Source: Schistosoma haematobium
Lineage: Eukaryota > Platyhelminthes > Trematoda > Strigeidida > Schistosomatidae
DNA: 64,000 nucleotides
Direction of reading: 5' to 3'
NCBI RefSeq assembly: GCF_000699445.3
Contig: NC_067196.1
Coordinates: 91,111,364 to 91,175,363 of the forward strand
The translations under genes and the position numbers were made by a program. This document shows, in pieces, positions 49,899-61,270 of the stretch. The stretch's first letter is position 1. Each line of letters opens with the position of its first letter. The notes under the pieces were generated by a model. The model was not told the DNA's origin. It saw only the letters and a program-made list of their open reading frames with translations, and did no database searches.

Positions 49899-50480
49899 TG
49901 TAAGATCCATTTTGAATGCTTTGTGTGTTTGTGAAAATCCCTCCATGTATATACTTGCACTTTGTTCCTATTAATCCTCTTAGTTGTACATTGTTAACTT
50001 TTTGACTACATTTGAATTGTTAATATTTGTATTTTATCATAGTTTTCGTTTTTACTACACCTTCACCAATTCCCCATGTTTCTTCCCGAACTGCACTTAT
50101 GTTGTCTTACTTTATACTAAGTCTGGGCGGCAGCCATTTTGGTTTGTTCCTGCTTCTGATTGTTTGACCTGTGTTGACTGGAACTGTGCATTTTGGTTGT
50201 GAAATTGAATTGAAAACACTCTGTGTTATAGAGCGATCAATTATTACCTTTTGAACGAATCTGTGCGTTATCTATCCAGACAGGACAGAATAACATTTAT
50301 TTGTGGTGATTGTTTAGATTTGATCAGTTGAACAATTATTGGTCGGATAGCTGAGTGGTTATATTTGTTTAGAACCGCTATCTTACCCAATTACTTTGTT
50401 TCGGTTTCAAACGGGCGAGGGCGCGTATCTAACTCATCCAGACAGCTGTCCAACAGTCCAGAAGTAGTTTGGATCTTACA
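49899..50480. mobile_element. Solo LTR nested in RNase H (582 bp)
   Basis: Starts TGTAAGATCCA and ends TGGATCTTACA (perfect 11-bp inverted termini, TG...CA), flanked by CTCTT (49894-49898, 50481-50485). RNase H coding resumes exactly after it. Its sequence differs from the host element's LTR. A MITE with long ends is the alternative. Confidence 0.7.
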
Positions 50481-52046
50481 CTCTTAGCTATGTATTTAGC
50501 AGTAAAACATTTCAACTTTTTGCTACAGGGTCGTGATTTCATCATTATGACAGATCACAAACCCCTTTGCCATTCTTTTAGCACATCGTATGACAAACAC
50601 TCCCCACGAGAAGCAAAACAACTTGATTATATCTCCCAATTTACTACAGACATCAGGTTTATCGAAGGTCACACGAACATTGTTGCAGGTGCACTATCTA
50701 GGAGGGATATCAATACGATGGTACCCAATCATGACACCAGCCTTGAAACCTTGGCTAAATTACAAGCAGACGATGCAGAGTTGAAAGTCTGCAAAGAAAA
50801 GTCTAGCTTAGACCTCAAACCTGTACCAATTCCTCTTTCAGATGCATTCATCATGTGTGACACTTCAACAGGCAACAATCGTCCGTTTGTCCCACACGCT
50901 TGCCGACGAAAAATATTTCAGCACTTGCACGGTCTTCCACATCCGGGCATCAGAGCAACAACAAAGCTCATTACCGAACATTTTGTGTGGCCTAAAATCA
51001 ACTCAGATGTTAAACGATGGACACGTAGCTGCCTCCAGTGCCAACGCAGTAAAACGCAGAAACACACCTACAGTCCAATTGGGAAGTTCCCTATCCCTGA
51101 CAAACACTTCCAGCACGTGCATTTAGATTTAGTTGGGCCTCTGCCACCATCAAACTATTTCACACATATCCTCACAGCAATAGATAGGTTCACAAGATGA
51201 GCCATAACATGCCCCATTGAAGACACATCGGCAGAGACAGTGGCTTCAGTTTTCCTCGACCGCTGGATATCCAACTTTGGCGTACCATCAACAATCACAA
51301 CAGATCGCGGTCCCCAATTCCAATCCGTCCTATTTAACGAGTTCACTAAACTTCTTGGAGTAAATCATGTTAAAACGACAGCTTATCATCCGGCAGCTAA
51401 TGGCATGGTTGAAAGATTCCATTGCCAACTAAAAAGCTCTCTGATGGCACAACCGGACCCTTCAAAATGGAGCGATGCTTTACCGCTCGTTCTCCTTAGG
51501 ATTCGCTCGTCTGTAAAGGAAGACATCGGATGCACGGCCTCGGAACTAGTCTATGGCACGACATTAACGTTACCAGGACAACTAGTCAAGAATGAACCCA
51601 CAACACCAGGAGACCCTTATCGTTTTGTAAGCAGATTACTACAAATGATGCAGAGCATCAGAGCAATACCACCTCGAAAATACGACAACCGAATCCATCT
51701 CGATAAACATTTAGAAACGTGCAAATTTGTTTTTGTTCGAGTAGACGCGGTGAAAAAGCCACTGACACCACCATATGAAGGCCCTTATAAAGTAATAAAA
51801 CGCACTGCCAAATATTTCATTATCAACAAAAATGGGAACCATGAGGCAATTTCCATAGACCGAATAAAACCAGCTTTCTACGAAGTCCCTCGAGACAAAG
51901 AAGACAATACTGCGAACAAACAATCACTCTCATCAATTGCTAAGAGACAAGAGGAAGAGGAAAAACTTAGCACTACACCCTCTTGTTTACCACGTTCTTG
52001 GAGACTTATAAAAAAACCAAAGCGTTACGTACATTTTGCCATATAA
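50481..52046 (+). pseudogene. pol: LTR element RNase H end and integrase
   Basis: RNase H end (MTDHKPLC; EGHTNIVAGALSR), then the integrase zinc domain (HGLPHPGIRATTKL; CLQCQ), catalytic core ([33 protein letters not shown], the D,D-35-E set) and C-terminal domain ([12 protein letters not shown]). A TGA at 51198-51200 replaces a tryptophan codon after DRFTR; downstream the frame is open to 52046. Confidence 0.85.
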
Positions 52047-52536
52047 AAAACTAAACCAATCAAAGCAAACAATTATCGAGGACCTACACTATCAACCCCA
52101 TCTAAAAAATTTTTTTCACAGTGTAAATAATCAATCACTTTTTCCCACAATTATTTGTTTTGTCACATTTTAAAAAAATGTTACAATAATAAACTGGTAA
52201 ACTCTATTTAATTATTTATTCATTATACACAAAAATAAACAGTTCAATTTTTTGGTGTGTGGGTCATTAACAGTTTTACACATTATTATCATTGTTAGCC
52301 AAACAAGACATTAAATGACAGTATTTTCTTTTTTTTGTGTTTGTTATGCTATGCTACATCATTGCTATTCTCAAACGATAACACACTGCATCTTATTAAC
52401 GTATATGTCATATCCATCTCTACAACTTTCGTTGGTTATAACCGTAAATATTATTTTTGTATATACATATATATCATATACTTACATTTTTTGTTATTAT
52501 AACCAGCGTTACCTCCGGACACTCTGGGGGGAGCTA
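52047..52536 (+). other. LTR element 3' untranslated region
   Basis: AT-rich sequence after the integrase stop, ending in a polypurine tract (52526-52533) four bases from the 3' LTR. Confidence 0.6.
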
Positions 52537-53072
52537 TGTGGAGATAGATCTGACAAGCCTATTTTGTAAATAGTTTTTAATATTATTTGTATTTATTTTG
52601 TCAATTTCTCACTGCATGTACATTTATCATTAAATGATTGTACCTGTTGTTTTAGTAAATGACCTTAAACACTTTTTCCGCTGTGGTACTAACATAGCGT
52701 GACATACCGTTGCTGGCTAACAAATACACTGCTTCTCACACATTCCTCGTTCCATTTTCATTCGTGATTGAGCTAACTGAGATCTAAAACAAATATTATT
52801 TACATTCATAGACTGTGAGTGCGAATACACCATACCTTACTTTGGATTACACCAGTGGAGAGTTCATCGACACATTTGGAATTATCAAGCAACTATAATT
52901 GTGGATTTATTGTACCAGACTAAAGCTGAACACGCATCATTTTGGGTGAACCTAAGCAAAGTCCCGTTTTTATTGTATTTGTAACATTTAACTGTTATAT
53001 ATCAATATTACTATTGATTTTTATTAACGTTGTTGGTATTTTTTGTGTTTATATATCGTCTGGTCCAACACA
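52537..53072 (+). repeat. 3' LTR (536 bp)
   Basis: Copy of 46534-47069; GATT follows at 53073. Confidence 0.95.
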
Positions 53073-53169
53073 GATTACGCCTTAGCTAACCCCATTTGTG
53101 TGACGGTGGTATTATGAAGTTAAATATATGCTTCGTCATAGGCATTCGTTTATCCAGACAGATATTCAG

Positions 53170-53430
53170 AATAAAAAGCGGAGAGAAGGCAAGTGAGCCA
53201 GCTTATTTCGATAAAGCCTCACTCAATATTTATAGTCCGATAATAATGAGCTACGGACATGTGATGTATGGTGTGAACAATGCACACGCATACGCTCATA
53301 TAAAGATAGTCAAGATCAATAACAGAATAGTTGACGATTTTAAAATGTAACTTGAAAATAATAAATAAATCGACCTCTCTGGAAGCTACAGTAACCCATG
53401 TGAACTTGGCGTGGTACTAGACACTACAGA
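53170..53430 (+). repeat. Dispersed repeat D fragment
   Basis: Related to 3395-3650 (ATTTATAGTCCGATAATAA, CGCTCATATAAAGATAGTCA, TGGAAGCTACAGTAACCCATG). Confidence 0.45.
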
Positions 53431-53905
53431 CCTAGGAATTTGAGTTTCTCTTCGTAAAGTTCTAACTTAGGCTTGCAGTGCTATTGGTTCTCAGCCACAC
53501 TATCCTTCAAGCCGAACAAACAATAACTGACAAGATTCGCATTCACAATTGTTTGATCGCTGGGTGGTGATCAATCTCATGTGTGTCAGGTCATTCTTAA
53601 TACAGATCGAATGCTATCGACCAAGTTGCGATTTGGCCACATCCAACATTTGACATAGAAAAACGGTTGGAGATAATGAGTGCAGAACAACTCATCTGTA
53701 AGGTATCGCTCGGTCATGCAGGCTTGGTCACTTGCCTATCCGCAACCCAAATGTGTTCTTCAAAAGCACCAAACACTACATTGCCGACTGTCACAATAGG
53801 ACAAATTCATATCGACGATAATGCGGCTTCCACTCAAGATCAACTAGATCAGGTAGGCCTAACATGAAAAACCCAAAATTTTGTGATAGGTCTATTATTC
53901 TAGTA
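53431..53905. other. Unassigned spacer
   Basis: No supported genes. A 66-codon plus ORF at 53667 is unrecognised. Confidence 0.3.
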
Positions 53906-55425
53906 CATATATAATAATAATAATATATTTCTGCATGTGCAGGTACACACCGTTTTTACAGGCATGATCTATTAATTACAACATTTGTTGGTTCGCAAAA
54001 TGCTTCCCAACTTATTAAGTTTATAGTTGTTATAAAGTGAAATCGTAGAGCGCTTGCTGTAAACTATGATCTTGAGGGGACGCGTACGTCAAGTTCGCTC
54101 CAAACGTCAGAAGTTTCATAGCTGTGCTCTCAGAGCAAGATTCTGAAGGAGAAAAAAAAGAGAAGCAGAAGAGCAGCAAGGCACTTGGATATGAACGCCA
54201 AAGGTTGCTTAACATTGTGTAGTAGAGCGGACAGAGGTATAATAAATTAGAATAAACTCACATAATGTCTTACTAGTGTGAAGTGAAGTCAGAGGCTCCA
54301 TATTAGAGAATGTACTAATAAAGAACAACGAGTTGTGATGTTTAACAAGTTGGAGTAAGCTCACATGAAGGAAGGGAAGTCAATGTTGGTACAAGGAAAG
54401 CGGTTTATTAGAAGGGTGTGTATATAGAGGGTGAGGTGTTAATACAAGTGACTATATCTTTCATTGTCTTTTTTCTTTTCTTTTTTTTGTCCATCCGATG
54501 TCAGCCACGCAATCCTAGTGTAAAAGTCCGAGTTAGCATGTTATAGGTTGTCTTAGTAGAATAGCTAATCCAGCATATTATTGGAAACATGAGTCTGAGT
54601 GGTGAGCGTAGGAAAACAATCTATATCTTAGATTGACTGTCTTATTCTCAATTATAAAGAGCCTGATACATACAAAATGTTCTGTCCCCACAAACACGGG
54701 TGGATTGAAGTTATCGCCCTCACCATCAATGCTTGCTGGTCAGTAACTCCACCCTCCCTACTTTTGTGATGTTAGGCTCACTTAGGCTTATTTTTGTATA
54801 TATGTCATACCTCACACAATCCTCTGTTTCACAACTTGTTGGAAAGCGCTATTTCTATAAGTACCATTTTACTAGCTTATCAGGCAGTTACAAGCTATGG
54901 ACTGTGGGTAAAGCATCGATGCAGTGCCTCTGTTGACTATAGTATAAAGTATAGTTTGCCAAACAGAGTATAAGCGTTAAGAATAGTATATTGTAGGATA
55001 GTTGTTTATTTAAGCAGGCGGAAAAAGTATAGAAGTATATGAGTTGTGGATAAGGGAACGGGTGGAGAAATAATATTAATTGCTAGTCAACATAGTGTAC
55101 AGAAGAGTAAAAAGTTAATACAGGATAAACAGGAAGGAACTCACAGTAACTTGGTGCTGATGTTATTTTCTGTTGTCCTGACCAGTTGATTGGTAACAGG
55201 CTCCATAGATGCAAGACCACTGGTAGTAGGCAGCCGATTGTGCGGTCCTCTTGACTTTTTAGGGTGGTAGTGAGTGTCCCTTATCGACCGAGTTTAGTTT
55301 AATAGTAATGATAGGTCCAGTGAGTTACCTGTCTACTTCAAGTGAAGAAATGGGGTGGAAAAAGTAATTAATACAACTGCAAAGTAGGAAAAATAAGGCA
55401 AACTGAACTTGAAGTCCATTTTGGT
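53906..55425 (-). other. Probable 3' UTR of the CR1-like element
   Basis: No coding frame after the ORF2 stop at 55428-55426. Contains a poly-T/C tract near 54470-54490 and ends toward an AAT repeat (53913-53930). The boundary with unrelated sequence is not certain. Confidence 0.4.
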
Positions 55426-58400
55426 CTAGACATGGAGAGAGCCTATGATGTCTGAGTGGGGTGCAGATGTGTTCGTATGTGCAAGATCAGTGCGAGTGAG
55501 GGCTTGATCAAGCAGTTTGACAAACGTATGTAGTTCATCTGCCATGCGAGTCTCAGAGGGAAGACTGTTCCATATTATTGCATACTTGGTGAGGAAGAAG
55601 TTTTCCTGAGTTTTTGATCTGTGTTATGACCTTGGGTGTCTGGTTTTTTCTGTCACACGACTTATCTACCAATCCGAATACGACTTATACGAATCTTCAC
55701 ACTAGGCCAACCAATGACGTTCAACCGGTGTGGGCAGTTTAGTGTCCTTATTGGTCCTATGTCCTACGAGCCCTTCCACTTGAGTCCAGAACAAGATACC
55801 AGCTTCCGAATCAGAGCAGATCGTTTATTTCAGGCATACTTCGTTTATATATCAATCACACAGACCTCAACGTACCATAAAATAGGAAATAATATTTGTA
55901 CACAAATAAGCCCAAAAAGTGGCTGTGGATGTGGGAGGCAGTAGTTAATGAGCTGAACATAACTTAAGAACCGTAAATCGTACAATAATAAGTTATAGGT
56001 CAAAATAAAGCTTATAATAAGAGGAATATAAATATATGTAATGTAATTGTTGAATAATTATACAATAAGAATATTTATAGAATATTAGTCCATTAATAGT
56101 CCTCGGGAGTTACCTGTAATTTAATCTCCACTCGGACATAACAATCTGTATTTCTCAACTTTGACCGTAGATACTTTGTTTCGAAGTTCGTATTCATGTG
56201 AATCTCGGGCAAGAATTATCTGACATGTTGAGTAAGTAAGGTTTTTGAGTAGTTTGAAGTAGAAAATCAAATTAGACCTAAGCCTTCTCTCCCAAAGGGG
56301 TGCTATTCCTAAGATTTGGCATCGAGAACTGTAGTCAATGACCGAGTCAGTCTTAAGTACTTTGCGGGTGAAGTCTCGTTGTATTCCTTCCACCTTTAGT
56401 ATATCAGATAGACGTAGGTTGGAAAATAAGAACGAGCAGTATTCAACGATAGGTCTTACACAAACTTTGTAAAGGAGGATTTTAGATTCATTTTGATAGA
56501 AATTACGGAGAATGAAGCCAAGCAATTTCCTCATTTTGGATGCTTTGGCTGAGATGTGTTCAGAGAAATTAAGACTGCATGAGTAATGTACCCCTAGGTC
56601 AGTTACTGATCCCAGTCTGGGCAGTGTGTGATCGCTAAGTGTTAGTTTCATTTTAAGAGACGTGTCTCCTATACATAACCAGCCGCATTTCTCTATGTTG
56701 AGCTCTAACCTCCAGCGTTTGCACCAGTCATCTACCATGTTGAGTTCATGTTGGATTGTTTGCATAGTACTGCGTAAATCGCAAATGTCAGTTTTATAGA
56801 TGACTTTTAAGTCATCGGCATAGAGGTAGGTCTTACCTGTGCTAAAACACCTGCATATGTTGTTGATGTAGATTATAAAGAGCAATGGACCCAAGACGCT
56901 ACCCTGCACAACACCACTGGTTATCGGTCGAGGTGTAGATGTATTAGAGTTAATCTTGGTTATTTGATATCTGTTGGTAAGAAAAGACTTGATCCATTGC
57001 AAAAGGGGATTTATAATTCCAACTGACTTCAGTCTGTTGATTAGAAGATTATGAGGTACTTTATCAAAGGCTTTCTTAATATCGAAGTATAGTATAATAA
57101 CTAGTTTCTTCTGGTCACGCATACGAGTAACCTCGTTAAAGAAGTCTATCAGGCATGTACTGCACGACCTTGTTCTAATGAAGCCGTGTTGTGACGGGTC
57201 TATTAGATCTTCCTTGAGTAGGTGATCAGATAGTTGATTTTGTATCACTTTTTCCATTATGCGTGATATGACTGGAGTGATATTTATAGGTTTGTAGTTT
57301 TCAACCAGGTTTCTCGGTCCGGATTTGTGTTTGGTAAGAACATACGTTACCTTCCAGGTTTCCGGATATGTACCTGTCTCTAAAGATAATGTGTATATTT
57401 TGAGTAGTAGCGTCTGTATGTCCGGCCCTGACATTTTATAAACGATTGAAGGGATATCATCGGCACCAGAACTCGCATTTGGCTTAAGGGTTTTAATGGC
57501 GGTATGTATACTCCTAATGTCGAAGTTTATGGTACTAAGATAGTTTTTGCCGGTGCACTTTATGTCGATATCTGGAGCATCAGATGTATTCCAATTGTGA
57601 GAAAACCATTCACTTAATAGTTCACATATGACGGTTTGGTCATTATACGTTACTCCATCGTGCAGTAAGGAGTGAATGTTATGGTCTGTGTTCTTTCTTA
57701 TGCGTTTCGTGAGGAGACGACATAGGGCTTGGGCTTTAGATGCAGCAGCGAGCGCAGTACGTTCCTCTACCTGTTTATGCTTGTTGTGTTGACTTTGTAC
57801 TCCGTCAAGTACAGAGTATATCTGGTGCAGGGCACTGAAGTCTTTTGATATATAGTACATCCTTTTCAGTTTTCTCAGTTTAGACCTAGTCTTTTGGTTT
57901 ATATAGGGAGTAACTGTTTTAAAACCAATTTTAGAGGGTATAATAGTGTCTAGTGCAGATTTGGTGGTGATATTGAATATTTCTAATGTTTCTAAGAGGT
58001 TATTACTGGTAAAGAAACTGCCCCAGTCAGAGTGCTTTATTAGAAATCGAAAGTTTTCCCAGTCAGCGTTTGCATAGTCTCTATATTGGAATCGCGTTTT
58101 TAATGTCTTTAATTTGTTGCATATGGCAAGAATCGGAAGGGTGCAGAGGACTATTTTATGATCGCTGTTGTGAAACTTTTCGCCAACCACCATTGATGTT
58201 GGTGTGACATTATGACAGAATATCAAGTCAAGAATGTTGTGATTTCGTGTAGGCAGGTGTACATGTTGTTGCCAGCCGTGTATGTCTAAGGACCTAAGTA
58301 TGCTTTCAAAGCACAATGGGCCAGAATGTGTCTTCCAGTTGATGGTGGGAAGGTTGAAATCACCACATACAATTTTGTATGTGAAGTCAAGCGAGGCAGC

Positions 58401-59149
58401 CTGAGCAAATGACTCACTTATAATAGTGTCAGTTGAACTAGGAGTGTTAGGAGCTCGATGTATGCATCCGATTAGTATTTTACATTCATGAGTGTGCACA
58501 GTAAGCCATATCGATTCAGGAAGTTTGCTGAGGACGTGGTCGCTATAGGTTTCCGCTCTCAAATTTTTGATACATAAACGAGACAACCACCACCCTTCTT
58601 GGTGACTCGATCACAGCGGAAGAGCTCATAGGTGTCTATTTGTAGAAATGTGTCTGTGGTATCGGAGGACAGCCAACTTTCCGTTATCAAAACAAGTGAG
58701 GGGTTGTTTAGAAGTAATAGGGTGCGTAGGTAAGTCATCTTACTTTGTACAGATCGAGCGTTGATTAACATAAGTGTCAGGTACGGTGACTGTTTGTCTA
58801 GTAAAAGGGTATGATGTAAACCGAGTGGTTTGTCTGTTTTGCCATGAGAAAAGGAAGAATTGGGAGCGTTGACTCCATATTGATGAGCGTTTAGTTTATT
58901 ACCAGTAGGGTTAATGCAAGAAGGGTAGTCGGGTGTGGTTTTGGTGAAAGAAGTATGTCTAAGAGTGGAAGGTAGAGTTGAATGGTTAGGTAATGTGTCC
59001 GGGGAATGATCAGGGGGTTCAGTCAAGGAGTTTTCAAGACTAGAGACAGTTATCGAAGTTGAGTAGGATGTGCTACTCCCCATTAAATCGGAGTATATAG
59101 ATGGTTTCAGAATAGTGGGATTGTCGCCCTCAACATTTGGAGACCCCAT
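55426..59149 (-). pseudogene. CR1-like ORF2 (endonuclease-reverse transcriptase)
   Basis: Starts at 59149, overlapping ORF1 by 43 nt. The first 196 codons hold the endonuclease start (LTLMLINARSVQSKMTYLRT; LITESWL). A frameshift at a five-T run (58555-58570) moves to the frame of 58586-56121: VCGDFNLPTINW and NSDHKIVL (endonuclease), NASSGADDIPSIVYKM, YFDIKKAFDKVPHNLL, SGVVQGSVLGPLLFIIYINN, YADDLK (catalytic box at 56822-56811). After the solo LTR the frame resumes (KYAIIWNSLPSETRMADELH) and stops at 55426. All RT catalytic residues are present. Confidence 0.85.
55622..56143 (+). mobile_element. Solo LTR inside CR1-like ORF2 (522 bp)
   Basis: Starts TGTTATGACC and ends GGACATAACA (inverted termini, one mismatch), flanked by ATCTG (55617-55621, 56144-56148). 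AATAAA at about 55998 (plus strand) suggests plus orientation. ORF2 resumes in frame on the other side once one ATCTG is discounted. Confidence 0.8.
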
Positions 59150-60954
59150 AGCAGTAATGTTGAGGGGGAGAGAGATAAAAAAGGATGAGATAGTGTGTAT
59201 GTCGAATGAGGGGGGACTAAACCGTTGTATTGGGTGGCTTGACTTAGATAGTACCTAGAATCAGTAGGTGGGTTCCCAAGTAGGCCAACGTTATGGCTTC
59301 CTCGTGTGCGGTGGGCAATTTTAGTCCTATTGTGGTTAGTTGGGGAGGTTGTATGTTTCTGGTAAGGAATGAAGGAATGCCTGTTATTGTTGCCAAGAGA
59401 GGTGTTTCTGTTGTGTATAGTTTTGTGTTGGTTCATGGGGCTTACAAGGTTGACACTATATGACTTATGGGTATCACGTGTGGGTGTGGTTCTTGTCGAG
59501 TGTCGTTTCACATTAGGATGAGTGGGTGTTGCCAGTTCACTATGTTTGTTGTAGGGCGTTCTATTACTATGAGAAGGTGCATGTTTTGGGTTATGGGTGC
59601 TGGAGTATTGGTGGGTTTTTACGGAGAGTTTGGTATTATTTCGTACAGCGATGTCTGAGAGTCTGCAGCTGTTAGCGCAATTCCTGGGAGGATCGTTTTT
59701 AGGCATTTTATAGGGGCCGCTAAGGTAATACTTGGACGCTATTGAGGCATAAGTGGTTTGGCATTTTGGGGTAGCTGAGCGTCTGGGCTGAGGGTGAGTG
59801 GTTGTAGCTGCTTTATGTGCGGTCTTGTCCTTAGGACTAATAGCAGTGTCCGACGTGCCCCCGTCTTTTGGGGGGGGGGCAGTGTATGATATTTTAGGAT
59901 TTGTACAGTGACAAGAGCTGTAGCTGCCGCGGCTACGTAAGCTGGGTTGATCAGTTTGTGTTCCATTGTAGATTCGACGCTGGATAGCGGTCCTGTCATG
60001 AATGATCCTAATCTTTTTAAATGTTGGAATACGCCTCAGTAATGACTGACTACTGAGGAGGTGATTAGCTTCAGTGGTGCTACCAAACTGAAATAGAATG
60101 GGACAGGAGGCTTTAGTGTGTGCTTTACGTAATCTTGTTACACACCAAGATTGTGACAATCCACATCCTTGTAGCAGAGTATTTTTAGCAATCTTTATGT
60201 TCGTACTATCAGATATATTATACACGATGACATTCTGCATACACTGAAGTCTTTTCAACACTTCAGATGATATATGGTCAATTACTTTTTCAGTGTTTTT
60301 TATAATTTCCAGATCGGGATTTTCTGGAACACTGATTAAATATTTGTACGGTAATAGGTCTTGAATAGTTTTGGTGAGGCTAAGTTCTGTTTGGCTGCTT
60401 TTAGGTCTACCAGTGGTGAGATTATTGGAGTTTATATCAAAGTTTTTAAGGTCGATATGGTTACATACAGGCCTGTTGCAGGTGTCTAGCGGGTGGTCAC
60501 TTTGTGCACACTTAGTTGGGGGATGGGGTATATGTCTGGGTGAGTAGTCAAGATCTACATCATCGGGCTGGCTATTGCAGGCAGGCTTACATGTACTCCG
60601 TGGGCCGCTACTCAGGATGGCCGATTGTGAGATTGCTGGGTGTTTGGGGTCAACAACACTGTCCAAATACTGCTCACAACATGTGGTGCTTTTGTTTGGA
60701 CTGACAAATGATGTCGACTCTAACGGTATGTGACTGCTCTTATTTATATCGACAAGCGAGATGCAAGGTAGTGATATGTCTTGTCCAAGTAAACGGTGCA
60801 CGTTTAGTGTGGCTGAGGGAAGATCGGAGTAGGATGCAGACTGATCAGTGTGTTTATAAGGTTTCGCATTATTCGCTTTAGTGACTGACTTAGATCTTTT
60901 GCAGGTGCTATAGGCATCAGGAGAGATTATATGTTTTTTAGATGGCCTGGACAT
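59107..60954 (-). CDS. CR1-like ORF1 protein (615 aa)
   Basis: Nucleic-acid-binding accessory protein of a CR1-type element, expected to coat the RNA. Intact frame. The N-terminal third is Ser/Pro/His-rich. A central folded block (about residues 200-330) contains VIDHISSEVLKRLQCMQNVI and KNTLLQGCGLSQSWCVTRLR, typical of ORF1 in this clade. The C-terminal half is very rich in Asn, His, Thr and basic residues. No zinc knuckle or esterase motif identified. It overlaps the ORF2 start by 43 nt. Confidence 0.75.
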   Translation of the reverse strand: MSRPSKKHIISPDAYSTCKRSKSVTKANNAKPYKHTDQSASYSDLPSATLNVHRLLGQDISLPCISLVDINKSSHIPLESTSFVSPNKSTTCCEQYLDSVVDPKHPAISQSAILSSGPRSTCKPACNSQPDDVDLDYSPRHIPHPPTKCAQSDHPLDTCNRPVCNHIDLKNFDINSNNLTTGRPKSSQTELSLTKTIQDLLPYKYLISVPENPDLEIIKNTEKVIDHISSEVLKRLQCMQNVIVYNISDSTNIKIAKNTLLQGCGLSQSWCVTRLRKAHTKASCPILFQFGSTTEANHLLSSQSLLRRIPTFKKIRIIHDRTAIQRRIYNGTQTDQPSLRSRGSYSSCHCTNPKISYTAPPPKDGGTSDTAISPKDKTAHKAATTTHPQPRRSATPKCQTTYASIASKYYLSGPYKMPKNDPPRNCANSCRLSDIAVRNNTKLSVKTHQYSSTHNPKHAPSHSNRTPYNKHSELATPTHPNVKRHSTRTTPTRDTHKSYSVNLVSPMNQHKTIHNRNTSLGNNNRHSFIPYQKHTTSPTNHNRTKIAHRTRGSHNVGLLGNPPTDSRYYLSQATQYNGLVPPHSTYTLSHPFLSLSPSTLLLWGLQMLRATIPLF

Positions 60955-61270
60955 TATCGGAAGTAATGTAGATACAAAGTTTAATTAGGTGGACGGCGAT
61001 AGTTGTAATTTAACTTAGTGAACGTGTAAAGTTTTATGGTAGGATCAGACCCAGTATTAGTTAAGAGTAAATATATTAACGTTAATTGGTGATAGAGATA
61101 GCGTGAAAATTAGCAAGATTAATTTATGACGTTGAGTTCCTAAATAAGGTGTCAAGTTGATAGAACCCTATCAGTGACGAATTATTTATCGCTATTAAGT
61201 GTTAAATTAAAGAGAAAAACTAATAGGAAAATAAAATAATACCACGTGAAAAAAAGTTACAACCTTCAAA

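Larger units (their letters stand above)
46534..53072 (+). mobile_element. Ty3/gypsy LTR retrotransposon, full-length but defective
   Basis: 536-bp LTRs at 46534-47069 and 52537-53072 start TGTGGAG and end CA, differ at one base (47065/53068), and are flanked by GATT (46530-46533, 53073-53076). A primer-binding-like TGGTGAGCCCGATGT lies at 47076-47090 and a polypurine GGGGGGAG at 52526-52533. The order gag, protease, RT, RNase H, integrase and a CHCC-type gag zinc motif fit the CsRn1/Kabuki lineage (Boudicca in S. mansoni). The interior has several frameshifts, stops and two nested insertions, so no polyprotein can be made. Confidence 0.9.
53906..61270 (-). mobile_element. CR1-like non-LTR element, near full length
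   Basis: The minus strand carries a 5' leader (to about 61270, boundary inferred), ORF1 (60954-59107), ORF2 (59149 down to 55426) and a long 3' UTR that may end at the AAT microsatellite at 53913-53930. ORF2 has a one-base frameshift near 58565 and is cut by a solo LTR at 55622-56143. Otherwise it is open over about 3.2 kb, so the copy is fairly young. Ends are inferred. Confidence 0.7.

Noticed and set aside
59070..60704. Plus-strand ORFs across this region
   Set aside because: They are shadows of the long minus-strand ORF1 of the CR1-like element.
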